The translations under genes were made by a program, and so were the position numbers. A DNA stretch of 64,000 nucleotides from Paenibacillus plantarum. GTDB taxonomy: Bacteria; Bacillota; Bacilli; Paenibacillales; NBRC-103111. Location: the NCBI RefSeq assembly GCF_013141695.1, contig NZ_WHNY01000005.1:238798-302797 (forward strand), written 5' to 3'. Below are positions 1 through 7,759 of the stretch, one piece after another; positions within the stretch are counted from its first letter, which is position 1, and every line of letters begins with the position of its first letter. The notes below the pieces were generated by a model that saw only the letters and a program-made list of their open reading frames with translations, did no database searches and had not been told where the DNA came from.

Positions 1-357
1 CAGTATTATAAAAGTGTAGAATTTGCAGACCTATTCGAAGAAGAAGAGAAAATGTTAATACATGTGAAAATAGGGGATACAGCCGATTTGCGGTATTGCA
101 TTCAACAGTCGATTCATAGCGCTGAAATATTTAATACACAAAGTGATGCGTTAGAAGTCCATGGTATCGATAAGGTTAGGATAATTTCGATGCTGTTTGT
201 ATTAAGTTCACCAAGTGTTATATGTGAAGACGGGTCAATAAATTTTCTTAATAACAAATCAATATACTTCCAAATTGAAATAATCGAATGGTTAATTAAA
301 GTAAGAACATTAGGCTACATTCCACAAATAATTACTGCAAAAGATCTTAGAACGTAA
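1..357 (+). CDS. C-terminal part of an unrecognised protein (5' end outside window)
   Basis: The reading frame is open from base 1 and stops at 355-357. The first Met codon at 52 has no ribosome binding site before it, and the sequence upstream (residues QYYKSVEFADLFEEEEK) continues in frame, so this is most likely the last 118 codons of a longer gene. The protein is acidic and soluble with no membrane segment or signal peptide. I do not recognise the family. The coding stretch is AT-rich and is followed by about 1.2 kb of decayed sequence, so it may belong to a different, accessory block. Confidence 0.5.
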   Translation, partial: QYYKSVEFADLFEEEEKMLIHVKIGDTADLRYCIQQSIHSAEIFNTQSDALEVHGIDKVRIISMLFVLSSPSVICEDGSINFLNNKSIYFQIEIIEWLIKVRTLGYIPQIITAKDLRT

Positions 358-520
358 TCAAATCATAGAATCTGAAAGTGTGTAGAAGAACTTAATAACT
401 TATATTGCAAAAGTGTTCTTTAGGCTGCATCTAGTTGAAAACACTCGGTTTACCGCTACAATTGATATATACAAAAATACCGTAATAATTGAATAGTAAT
501 TTAATCACTTGAAGCACACC

Positions 521-660
521 GTAGGTAACCGCGCGGTTACTTCCATCGACGGTATGACTGCCGACTGGGCGCGTTTCCATCGGATGTGCTGGAGAAAATC
601 CCGGTTCATATCGTGAACGACATTAAGTCCAAACCGCCTGCTATAATCGAGTTGGAATAG
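521..660 (+). pseudogene. guaA: Fossil of the GMP synthase C-terminal dimerisation domain
   Basis: One frame from 521 reads VGNRAVTSIDGMTADWAR. After a shift of frame near 573 the next reads FPSDVLEKIPVHIVNDI, then SKPPAIIELE and a TAG stop at 658-660. These match, in order, the last segment of bacterial GuaA (family pattern RAVTS-DGMTADWAR, then DITSKPPATIEWE at the very C-terminus). The Asn-Arg-Val-Val-Tyr segment normally before DITSKPP is missing, and there is at least one frameshift. Only the last ~55 codons remain; nothing upstream resembles the synthetase or amidotransferase domains. This is a dead fragment, probably left by recombination with a real guaA elsewhere. Confidence 0.8.
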
Positions 661-888
661 GCTGGGTCTGTAGATTTGTGCTTTGGGATTTAAGATTTAA
701 CGCTTCCGAATCATTAATAAGAGGGATCGGTTTGATAATGTAACTGAGATTTTGGAAGTTCGTAAAGTGACAAGTCGTCAGACTTCCATCAATTTGTAAG
801 TAGTTTTTCAAAACTAATTTGTAATTTAAACAATTTAGGCCGAAATCTATTTCAAAACTTTATTTGTCATTATGATTTTCACGAAAAG

Positions 889-919
889 GTCAGCAAACTC
901 TTGTGTTTGCTGACTTTTT
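889..919 (+). terminator. Intrinsic terminator inside transposon end A
   Basis: A perfect 10-bp stem, GTCAGCAAAC (889-898) with GTTTGCTGAC (905-914), is followed by TTTTTA. The same hairpin with GCCAGCAAAC recurs in copies B and C, so it belongs to the element, presumably ending its lost transposase transcript. Confidence 0.75.
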
Positions 920-960
920 ACATTTCAAAACCAATTTGTCATCCAACACACCTGTCGGGT

Positions 961-1060
961 GACAAATAAGTTTTGAAGTAGACAATAAAGTTTTGAAGTG
1001 ACAAATAAAGTTCTGAAGTAACAAATAAAGTTTTGAAGTAACAAACATAGTTTTGAAGTA
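961..1060 (+). repeat. Five tandem 20-bp units (transposase-binding-like sites)
   Basis: Units start at 961, 981, 1001, 1021 and 1041, with consensus ACAAATAAAGTTTTGAAGTA. There is no spacer between units, so this is not a CRISPR array. The first three units are identical to those at 36307-36366. Confidence 0.85.
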
Positions 1061-1075
1061 TACAATACGTTCCGT

Positions 1076-1570
1076 TGGTGGCGAGATTATACAGTAAGAA
1101 ATTGTCCTTATTAGTCAGCAGTTGCGTTCACTCTATTGGGTGAGCGCATATTTTATTTAGTAGTAGTTGAATTGGTTTGGCGCCCCTATCCAATTATTAT
1201 TAAGGAGCTCATCTATTCTCTCTTCACAGCCGCCGCCGCAAATACGACTTCAAAATAATACCTTATTTGGGAATTATAATAAAATACTGGAAGAATACAC
1301 TATACTGTATATTTGACAATATTTTAAACGACGAAGAAAGATCTCTTGCTAATACTGTGTTTTTCTTACAATGGGAAGGTATTCACCTTTTGAATAATAA
1401 AGAAAATATGTTGATGTTGGAAATATGTTTATAGGGTAATCATTGAGATTTTATGTGAACTGAATATAAAGACTTTATAAAGACTCTGGACCTTATTTAA
1501 TGCATATGACGACTTCTTCTATGCTACAATGAACACAGGCATGGTACTACTGGATGAAAGGACTAAAGCG
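1076..1570. other. Intergenic stretch upstream of the regulator gene
   Basis: AT-rich sequence without a convincing gene. It holds one hairpin terminator (1124-1157) and promoter-like hexamers: TTGACA near 1313 without a good -10, and TACAAT near 1525 close to the regulator start. I see no RNA gene. Confidence 0.4.
1124..1157 (+). terminator. Hairpin terminator
   Basis: A 10-bp stem GCGTTCACTC / GGGTGAGCGC (two G-T pairs) with a TATT loop is followed by ATATTTTATTT. The right arm plus tail recurs next to transposon-end copy B (about 20841-20861), so it may be part of that repeated module. Confidence 0.6.
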
Positions 1571-3868
1571 ATGAGAATAATGGAGCGAAAAAGGTCCGTA
1601 AAAAATAAGTTTTTAGTTTCATATCTCATAATTTTAATTCTACCTTTGTTGCTGCTTGGAACGTGGGGCTATTGGTGGATGAGTACAGTTATCAAGGAGC
1701 AGACGGAAAAATTTTACATCAGCACGCTGAAGCAGGTCATTGATTCGATGGATAACAGCTTTCAGGGCATGAATGCGATGACCCAGACGTTATCCGAATC
1801 GCCTTGGGTACAGCGAATCGCTGCCATGGAAGGAAGCAACATCGATTATAGTCGTGTCACGCAAGAGCAACTGGCCGACTATGCAACCTACTTACAAAAC
1901 TACCAGTCGATTAATACGATGATAGAGCGGATCGCTATTATTTTTAATACGAAAAAGCAAGTGCTGACCTCGAAGGGTTTGGACTCTTTCGATTGGTTTT
2001 TTACGAAAGATTATGCGTATGCGAACATGACTGTGGCTGAATGGGAGAAGTCCGTTTCGCAATATACGAGCGGTCAAATTTTAAGTGCGCGGCGTTTGAG
2101 CAGCTACGAACGGATAGATAATGTGGTAAGTTACGTCAAAACGATTCCGACATTACTGGATCAAACCCCGAGAGCAACCATCTTAATCGGCATCAAAGAA
2201 AGCCGTATTAAAGAACAGCTTAACAATACGTTTCAGCTGCCAGGTTCCTCGATTTACATTATGAACGGGCCTGATTCTTTCCTTACTGGCCAGAACATGC
2301 AGGAAAGCATTCAGAGAAAATTGGAATACAAGACAGATAAGAAAGTCGTTGTGGAGCAGCTCACGATGGACGATGGAAGCGCTTCCTACGCATTTTACGC
2401 TCCATCCAAGTTTAATGATTGGTATTACATTACAGTTGTGCCTAAAGCCGTCGTGCTGGATAAAGTGAATTATTTTAATTATGCAACGTGGATTTTGATC
2501 GCATTGATTCTCGTTTCCGGCATCATAGCCTCCTACTTCATGGCGTTTAACAATTATCGTCCAATACGAAGATTAATTGACAACGTTCAGGGAGAGCTAA
2601 TTAGCGGTCAAAGAAAAGATGGTAAAGGTACTGCCAAATCCTACTATGAGTACGATGTCATTAAGTCGACGTTCGATCAAATGAAGTTGACTCGCCAAGA
2701 GTTGGAGAGCAAAGTGAACGATTATTTGCCGATGGCGGTCTATTCTTTGTTCATCAAACTGCTTTATAACACGTTAAGCTCTGACCAAATCGAGTACACG
2801 ATGCGAATGATGCACATTGGAAACCGGAACAATAACTGGACAGTAGCTGTTATTTATTTGCCGAACGCTCAGGCGGATACGACGAACCTGCGGCAAAAAA
2901 TTTCACAATGGACAGCTGCAGAAGGGGAAGAACTCTATATTATCGAGTTGGAAAACGGCCGGTTTGCTGTTGTCGTGAATACCGACAATGGGGACGAGAT
3001 GAGGAACGCATTAAAGGAAATTAAGAAAAAAGTGTTCGCGAATGAATCTTGGGCTGGAATTGTTACAGGAATCGGGAGTCCGTATAGCGGGCTTGAAGGA
3101 ATAAGCGCTTCTTATAGGGAAGCTGTAATCGTTATTAACCACACACTAGTCACGTCGGATAATTCGGAAGCCGTGCTTTCATTTAACGACATTTCCAGCA
3201 ATAACGAACTCCGCTATTGGTTCCCGGCTGAAAAGCAACAAGAACTCCAGCATCGTCTTCGAATGGGCGACTTTGATAAAGTCGAGCCCATTCTCGACCA
3301 ACTGCTCCGAGCTAATTTTGAACATCCGTCTTTCGGCGCCTTGCCAGCCCAATGTCTATTATACGATCTCATCTCGACGGCATTAAAGGTGCCGGAGAGT
3401 CAAGGGATGGGGAAAATGGTGCTGAATGACGAAGGACAATTCCCAGTAATAAGTACAGTCAACGAAATCAAAGCCTACGTCTATCAGCTGTACAAAGAGA
3501 TCTGTACGATGTTTAAAGAGAGAAGAAAGCTGGAGTCGGCTAAGGCACATCAAGATATTCTTGATTATATAGACCTTCATTATTGCTTCAGTGAATTTTC
3601 GTTAAATGCGTTGGCCGAGCATTTCGGTATGTCCGCGTCCCAGATGAGCAAGTTATTCAAGGAATTGACTGGCATGACCTTCGTCGATTATCTTACGAAG
3701 AAAAGAATTACTACCGCCAAATCATTCATGGCAGCAAACGAGCTTACGCTGGAGGAGCTTGGCAAAAAAGTGGGGTATGAGAACACGTTGACGTTCAGAA
3801 GAGCATTTAAAAAAGTAGAAGGTGTGAATCCGAGCGAATTCAGAGACATGTCGGACGAGTCACAGTAG
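1571..3868 (+). CDS. Membrane-anchored AraC-family regulator with extracellular sensor
   Basis: 765 residues. The start at 1571 is chosen over the ATG at 1529 because AAAGGA lies 8 bases before it. Residues ~13-37 form a membrane helix, ~38-300 an extracytoplasmic sensor region of Cache type, and ~300-325 a second helix. A linker with a GGDEF-like, non-catalytic appearance follows, and two AraC helix-turn-helix motifs fill the last ~100 residues (from ~667, ending in a NPSEF motif). It fuses sensor and DNA-binding domain in one polypeptide, unlike the separate YesM/YesN pairs elsewhere in the window. It stands directly upstream of the LplA-type importer operon at 4218 on the same strand, so it most likely activates that operon in response to an extracellular saccharide. 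Family assignment is firm; the ligand is unknown. Confidence 0.85.
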   Translation: MRIMERKRSVKNKFLVSYLIILILPLLLLGTWGYWWMSTVIKEQTEKFYISTLKQVIDSMDNSFQGMNAMTQTLSESPWVQRIAAMEGSNIDYSRVTQEQLADYATYLQNYQSINTMIERIAIIFNTKKQVLTSKGLDSFDWFFTKDYAYANMTVAEWEKSVSQYTSGQILSARRLSSYERIDNVVSYVKTIPTLLDQTPRATILIGIKESRIKEQLNNTFQLPGSSIYIMNGPDSFLTGQNMQESIQRKLEYKTDKKVVVEQLTMDDGSASYAFYAPSKFNDWYYITVVPKAVVLDKVNYFNYATWILIALILVSGIIASYFMAFNNYRPIRRLIDNVQGELISGQRKDGKGTAKSYYEYDVIKSTFDQMKLTRQELESKVNDYLPMAVYSLFIKLLYNTLSSDQIEYTMRMMHIGNRNNNWTVAVIYLPNAQADTTNLRQKISQWTAAEGEELYIIELENGRFAVVVNTDNGDEMRNALKEIKKKVFANESWAGIVTGIGSPYSGLEGISASYREAVIVINHTLVTSDNSEAVLSFNDISSNNELRYWFPAEKQQELQHRLRMGDFDKVEPILDQLLRANFEHPSFGALPAQCLLYDLISTALKVPESQGMGKMVLNDEGQFPVISTVNEIKAYVYQLYKEICTMFKERRKLESAKAHQDILDYIDLHYCFSEFSLNALAEHFGMSASQMSKLFKELTGMTFVDYLTKKRITTAKSFMAANELTLEELGKKVGYENTLTFRRAFKKVEGVNPSEFRDMSDESQ

Positions 3869-3902
3869 TTTACTTTCCTTGCGTTGCAAAGACCCCTCAT
3901 TA

Positions 3903-3955
3903 ATCAAAGCCTGTAAAGATCGCCTTGCGACCTCTACAGGCTTTGATTTTATTCG
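3903..3955 (+). terminator. Intrinsic terminator after the regulator gene
   Basis: Perfect 13-bp stem ATCAAAGCCTGTA (3903-3915) with TACAGGCTTTGAT (3935-3947), followed by a T-rich tail. It separates the regulator from the importer operon, implying that the operon has its own promoter. Confidence 0.8.
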
Positions 3956-4085
3956 TTTTGAAAAATATGAACGCTCCTGAAAAAAGTGATCCTTGCCTGC
4001 CAGCAAAAAACGATGGCTTGCATTCGAATTTGATTGCAGCTCTTTTTCAAAAATGATCCTAAACACAAATAATGATCGTTGTGAT

Positions 4086-4128
4086 TTGTCGAAAGAAACT
4101 TTAAGTTAGATTATGCAAGCGCTATCTT
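4086..4128 (+). promoter_or_regulatory. Candidate sigma-A promoter with overlapping CcpA cre site
   Basis: TTGTCG (4086-4091) and GATTAT (4109-4114) are 17 bp apart, each matching 4 of 6 consensus bases. ATGCAAGCGCTATCTT (4113-4128) fits the catabolite-responsive element pattern TGNAARCGNWWNCW closely and overlaps the -10, a position expected to allow CcpA repression. Similar cores occur at 28025 and 54954, each upstream of a glycan gene. Confidence 0.55.
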
Positions 4129-4217
4129 AACTGGATTTCAGGTAGCAAATGCAAGAATGCCCTTATGTCCTTTAATTAAGGAGAGGGAAGCTAGTCATTC
4201 AAGGGAGGGTAAAAGTA

Positions 4218-5837
4218 ATGGTTAAAAAATCGTCACTAAGTTTGCTTAGCAGCTGTGTCGTACTGAGTATCGTTATGTCCGGATGCAGCAGCGACAACAA
4301 AGAGAAGAAGGTAGTCACATCGGCACAACCTTCAACAGGTGCGTCAGAATGGAAGCTGCCTCTAACGGATTCGGGAGAGACGCTTCGTATCGCGACACTG
4401 GATAATGAGGTGCCTGACTTATCGTTTACTACGGGCAACTATCCAGTTTTGCAGCAGATCGAGCAACGTACAGGTGTAAAATTGAAATGGGAAGTCAACA
4501 AAACGGACTATGACACGGTGATGAGAACACGTATCGCTGCGGCTTCCAACTTACCAGACATTATCATGCTGCCGAAGGACGCGGATCCTCTCCAATTAAG
4601 TGAGAACAAAGTGATTTTGAAGTTGAATGATTTAATTGACCAGTACGCCCCTCATTTGAAAAAGTTTCTAAACGACAATCCGGACGTTCGCAAAGCGTTG
4701 ACAGCGCCTGATGGTTCGATTACCTATCTGCCGGGAAGCGTAGACTTCTACGCCAATGATTATAATGTGCTTGGGCTGGCGTACCGTCAGGACTGGGTCC
4801 AGAAACTGGGTCTTTCCGAACCGAAGACGATCGATGATTGGCATACTGTGCTGAAAGCATTTAAGGAAAAGGACCCTAACGGTAACGGTAAAGACGACGA
4901 GGTACCATTCGTTGCAGGCGGCATTGATGCGATCGGGTACTTCACTCAAGCTTATGGCATGGCACCTCGAAGTCAATGGTTCTCCGTAGATGCCAAAGGG
5001 AAAGTCGAATACTCGTGGACATCTCCGAAGGCAAAGCAATTTTTAACTGAAATGAATAAGTGGTGGAAGGAAGGTTTGATCGATCAAGGCATGATGACTG
5101 CCCACTATGACAAGGCGAAAGCGTATGTAGTCAGCAATATCGGGGGAGCGACAAGTGGATGGGCAAACCGCAACGATGAGAACAACAAGTCGATGCAAGG
5201 CAGCTATCCCGGCGCCAACTGGGTGCTGGCGATGCCGCCGAAAGGCCCGGAAGGCGATCAGGCCTATGAAGTCGATTATCCAGTGAAGGACAACAAATTC
5301 TCAATAACAAAGGAAGCTAAAAATCCGAAACTGGCGATTGAGTGGCTGGATTACATCTTTGCTAGCGATGAAGGCAAGCAACTCTTCAACTTCGGCGTCG
5401 AAGGCACGAACTACTCGCTCGTGAACGGCAAGCCCGTGTTGAACGGAACGATTCTCAAAAACGAAAAGTATCCTAACCCATCCGTTGCTTTGGCGGCATT
5501 AGGTGCATCACGACTTCCAAAGATAGTCATGAAGGAAGCGAAAGATCAATTCCAAGCAGCACTGTCTACGTCGGATTCGATCAAACTGGTGCAAAATACG
5601 AAGCCGTTTTATAAGTTTGTGTTCCCGCCAGTCATCAGCACGTCAGCTGAGTCGAATGCGATTACCTCAAAAATGGCGGATATCATGACGTATAGCAATG
5701 AAATGCAAGTGAAATTCATCATGGGGGCGGAACCGCTTTCGAATTACGATAAGTTTGTGGAGAAACTGAAAGCAATGGGAATCGATGACGTTGTGAAAAT
5801 CAAGCAGCAGCAATACGATCGGTGGAAGCAAAACTAA
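4218..5837 (+). CDS. Extracellular solute-binding lipoprotein of an LplA-type sugar importer
   Basis: 539 residues. GGGAGGG lies 9 bases before the ATG. The N-terminus is a lipoprotein signal with lipobox MSGC (Cys23). The mature part has the features of large family-1 binding proteins of the LplA type: an early HTxxY-like region replaced by LRIATLDNEVPD, a YLPG segment, a GNGKDDEVPF insert resembling a metal-binding loop, and the closing QQQYDRWKQN tail. It captures oligosaccharides outside the membrane and delivers them to the two permeases that follow. First gene of the operon 4218-18810. The pectin/galactan substrate is inferred only from the downstream hydrolases. Confidence 0.9.
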   Translation: MVKKSSLSLLSSCVVLSIVMSGCSSDNKEKKVVTSAQPSTGASEWKLPLTDSGETLRIATLDNEVPDLSFTTGNYPVLQQIEQRTGVKLKWEVNKTDYDTVMRTRIAAASNLPDIIMLPKDADPLQLSENKVILKLNDLIDQYAPHLKKFLNDNPDVRKALTAPDGSITYLPGSVDFYANDYNVLGLAYRQDWVQKLGLSEPKTIDDWHTVLKAFKEKDPNGNGKDDEVPFVAGGIDAIGYFTQAYGMAPRSQWFSVDAKGKVEYSWTSPKAKQFLTEMNKWWKEGLIDQGMMTAHYDKAKAYVVSNIGGATSGWANRNDENNKSMQGSYPGANWVLAMPPKGPEGDQAYEVDYPVKDNKFSITKEAKNPKLAIEWLDYIFASDEGKQLFNFGVEGTNYSLVNGKPVLNGTILKNEKYPNPSVALAALGASRLPKIVMKEAKDQFQAALSTSDSIKLVQNTKPFYKFVFPPVISTSAESNAITSKMADIMTYSNEMQVKFIMGAEPLSNYDKFVEKLKAMGIDDVVKIKQQQYDRWKQN

Positions 5838-5866
5838 TTACATGCGGCCTTTGGAAGGAGCGCTTT

Positions 5867-6823
5867 ATGAAAATGGATGCGATTACAGGCGCGCAAGCCA
5901 AACATGGCCAAACGAAAACAGCAAAATGGGTGACGCACTTCTCGAAAAACAAATATCTGTATGCTTTGCTGCTCCCAGGAACGATTTATTTGCTGATTTT
6001 TGATTATATCCCGTTGGCCGGTTTAGTTCTGGCATTTAAGGACTTCTCCCCAGGAGATTCATTCTTCGGCGGTGAATGGGTCGGTTTGAAATGGTTTAAT
6101 GAGTTTTTTAATTCTATTTATTTTTTCCGTTTACTTAAAAATACGATCCTCCTGCACCTTTACGACCTGTTGTGGGGGTTCCCGATTCCAATTGTTTTTG
6201 CTTTGCTCTTGCATGAGCTTAGGCGGCAGTATTTCAAGCGGTTCGTGCAGACGGTCAGTTACTTTCCGCATTTTATATCGACAGTGATTATCGCGGGATT
6301 GATTGTCAATTTCCTGTCGCCTACGGATGGCATTATTACACGCCTCATCCATGCGTTGACGGGAAGTGAGACGAATCTGCTGGGAGATCAGGGCTGGTTC
6401 CGTACCATTTATGTCATATCGAATGTTTGGGCCAGCTTCGGTTGGAACTCTATCATTTATTTGGCCGCTTTGACGGCGGTCGACGTTCACCTTTACGAAG
6501 CGGCCGATATGGAAGGCGCAGGACGTTGGAAGAAGATGACCAGCATTACGCTGCCTTCTATTATGCCGACGATCGTGACGCTGCTAATTTTGAACATGGG
6601 GAAGCTGCTCAGCGTCGGTTATGAGAAAATCATTCTGCTTTATAATCCGGGGACATATGAGACGGCGGATGTCATCTCTACATATGTGTATCGGCGCGGT
6701 CTGCTCGGAGCCGATTACAGCTTCGGTGTAGCCGTTGGTTTGTTCAACTCGGTCGCAAGTTTCCTGATTTTAATCCTCATCAACTATATCAGCAAACGAG
6801 TCAATAATGTATCACTGTGGTAA
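5867..6823 (+). CDS. ABC sugar importer permease, LplB type
   Basis: 318 residues. The start at 5867 is set by AAGGAG at 5855-5860; the longer frame from 5822 overlaps the previous gene and lacks a site. Six membrane helices are apparent, and the cytoplasmic EAA loop (EAADMEGAGRWKKMTSITLP) lies around residue 211. The N-terminal KNKYLYALLLPG and the ending KRVNNVSLW are typical of LplB-like subunits. It pairs with the next gene (7 bp after 13 bases of spacing) and the binding protein upstream. No ATPase is encoded nearby, so the MsmX-like subunit must come from another locus. Confidence 0.92.
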   Translation: MKMDAITGAQAKHGQTKTAKWVTHFSKNKYLYALLLPGTIYLLIFDYIPLAGLVLAFKDFSPGDSFFGGEWVGLKWFNEFFNSIYFFRLLKNTILLHLYDLLWGFPIPIVFALLLHELRRQYFKRFVQTVSYFPHFISTVIIAGLIVNFLSPTDGIITRLIHALTGSETNLLGDQGWFRTIYVISNVWASFGWNSIIYLAALTAVDVHLYEAADMEGAGRWKKMTSITLPSIMPTIVTLLILNMGKLLSVGYEKIILLYNPGTYETADVISTYVYRRGLLGADYSFGVAVGLFNSVASFLILILINYISKRVNNVSLW

Positions 6824-6836
6824 AGGAGCATCACGT

Positions 6837-7715
6837 ATGTCACGAAATGCAAGCCGAATTGGATGGGTGGAAGGCGTCATTATCCTGGTATTGTGTATCC
6901 TGGCGCTTGTGACGGCGTATCCATTTATTTATGTCGCCAGCATGTCGCTCAGCGATCCAAAGGCCGTCATCGAGTTGAAGGTATGGTTATGGCCGAAAGG
7001 TTTTTCGCTCGAGGCGTACGGTTTAATCTTTGAAAATTCTCGTATCTGGGTGAGTTATTATAACACAATTTGGTATACGGTCGTCGGCACGGCACTGAAT
7101 ATCTTTTTGACGCTTACTTTCGCTTACCCGCTATCGAGAAAAGACTTTTCCGCCCGTGGCATTTTTATGATTTTGCTGGCCGTTACGATGTTTTTTAACG
7201 GCGGGCTAATTACAAACTTTCTGTTGATTCAAAAGTTAGGGCTCTACAACACCCGCTGGGCGATCGTGCTTCCCGGCGCAATGGGTGCGATGAACGTGAT
7301 CATGGCGCGCGTCTTTTTCCAAACGTCCATCCCGGATAGTCTTACGGAGGCCGCCAAAATCGATGGGGCTACCGACATTAAAATATTGATGCGAATTGTG
7401 GTTCCGTTGTCGCTGCCCATTATTAGCGTTGTAGCGATTTTCTCATCAGTCGGCTATTGGAACAACTACTTCAATGCCATGATTTATCTGATTGATAAAA
7501 ATCTTCAGCCGTTACAAATCTACCTGATGGAAGTGCTCATTCAGAACAACGTCGATATCACTTCGGAATACAGCAGTTTCTCACAGCGGGAAGAACTGGC
7601 TACCCAATTGAAATACTGCATTATTATGGTATCGATTATTCCCATTATGTGCTTCTATCCAATCCTTCAAAAGTACTTCGTTAAAGGCGCGATGATCGGC
7701 GCGCTTAAAGAGTAA
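6837..7715 (+). CDS. ABC sugar importer permease, YtcP/LplC type
   Basis: 292 residues. The start at 6837 is preceded by AAAGGAG with an 8-base spacer; the frame extends to 6807 inside the preceding gene, but that start has no site. Six membrane helices, the MFFNGGLI segment typical of the subfamily, and an EAA loop (TEAAKIDGATDIKILMRIVV) near residue 170. The second half of the heterodimeric channel. It lies 13 bases downstream of the first permease gene, so the two are co-transcribed. Confidence 0.92.
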   Translation: MSRNASRIGWVEGVIILVLCILALVTAYPFIYVASMSLSDPKAVIELKVWLWPKGFSLEAYGLIFENSRIWVSYYNTIWYTVVGTALNIFLTLTFAYPLSRKDFSARGIFMILLAVTMFFNGGLITNFLLIQKLGLYNTRWAIVLPGAMGAMNVIMARVFFQTSIPDSLTEAAKIDGATDIKILMRIVVPLSLPIISVVAIFSSVGYWNNYFNAMIYLIDKNLQPLQIYLMEVLIQNNVDITSEYSSFSQREELATQLKYCIIMVSIIPIMCFYPILQKYFVKGAMIGALKE

Positions 7716-7759
7716 ATGCTTAACATGTCTGTCCATCTATCGTCATGGGAGGTATTCCT

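Larger units (their letters stand above)
807..1060. mobile_element. Abutted right and left transposon ends (junction copy A), IS21-like, no transposase
   Basis: The left half carries inverted copies of a TTCAAAACTNATTTGTNAT site (from 807 and about 851), a hairpin terminator, and then a terminal copy ending in GTCATCCAACA at 948. Four bases (CACC) follow, then TGTCGGGTGAC starting at 953 opens a left end with five tandem 20-bp sites. The order right end - 4 bp - left end is the arrangement known for tandem dimers or circles of IS21-family elements, whose ends carry multiple transposase binding sites. The family assignment is inference from this architecture and from the TG/CA tips. No istA/istB-like coding sequence is present on either side. 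Closely related copies lie at 20617-20838 and 36152-36366. Confidence 0.6.

Noticed and set aside
961..1060. CRISPR-like array of 20-bp repeats
   Set aside because: The units are directly adjacent without spacers, and they extend terminal transposon sites; no cas gene is present.
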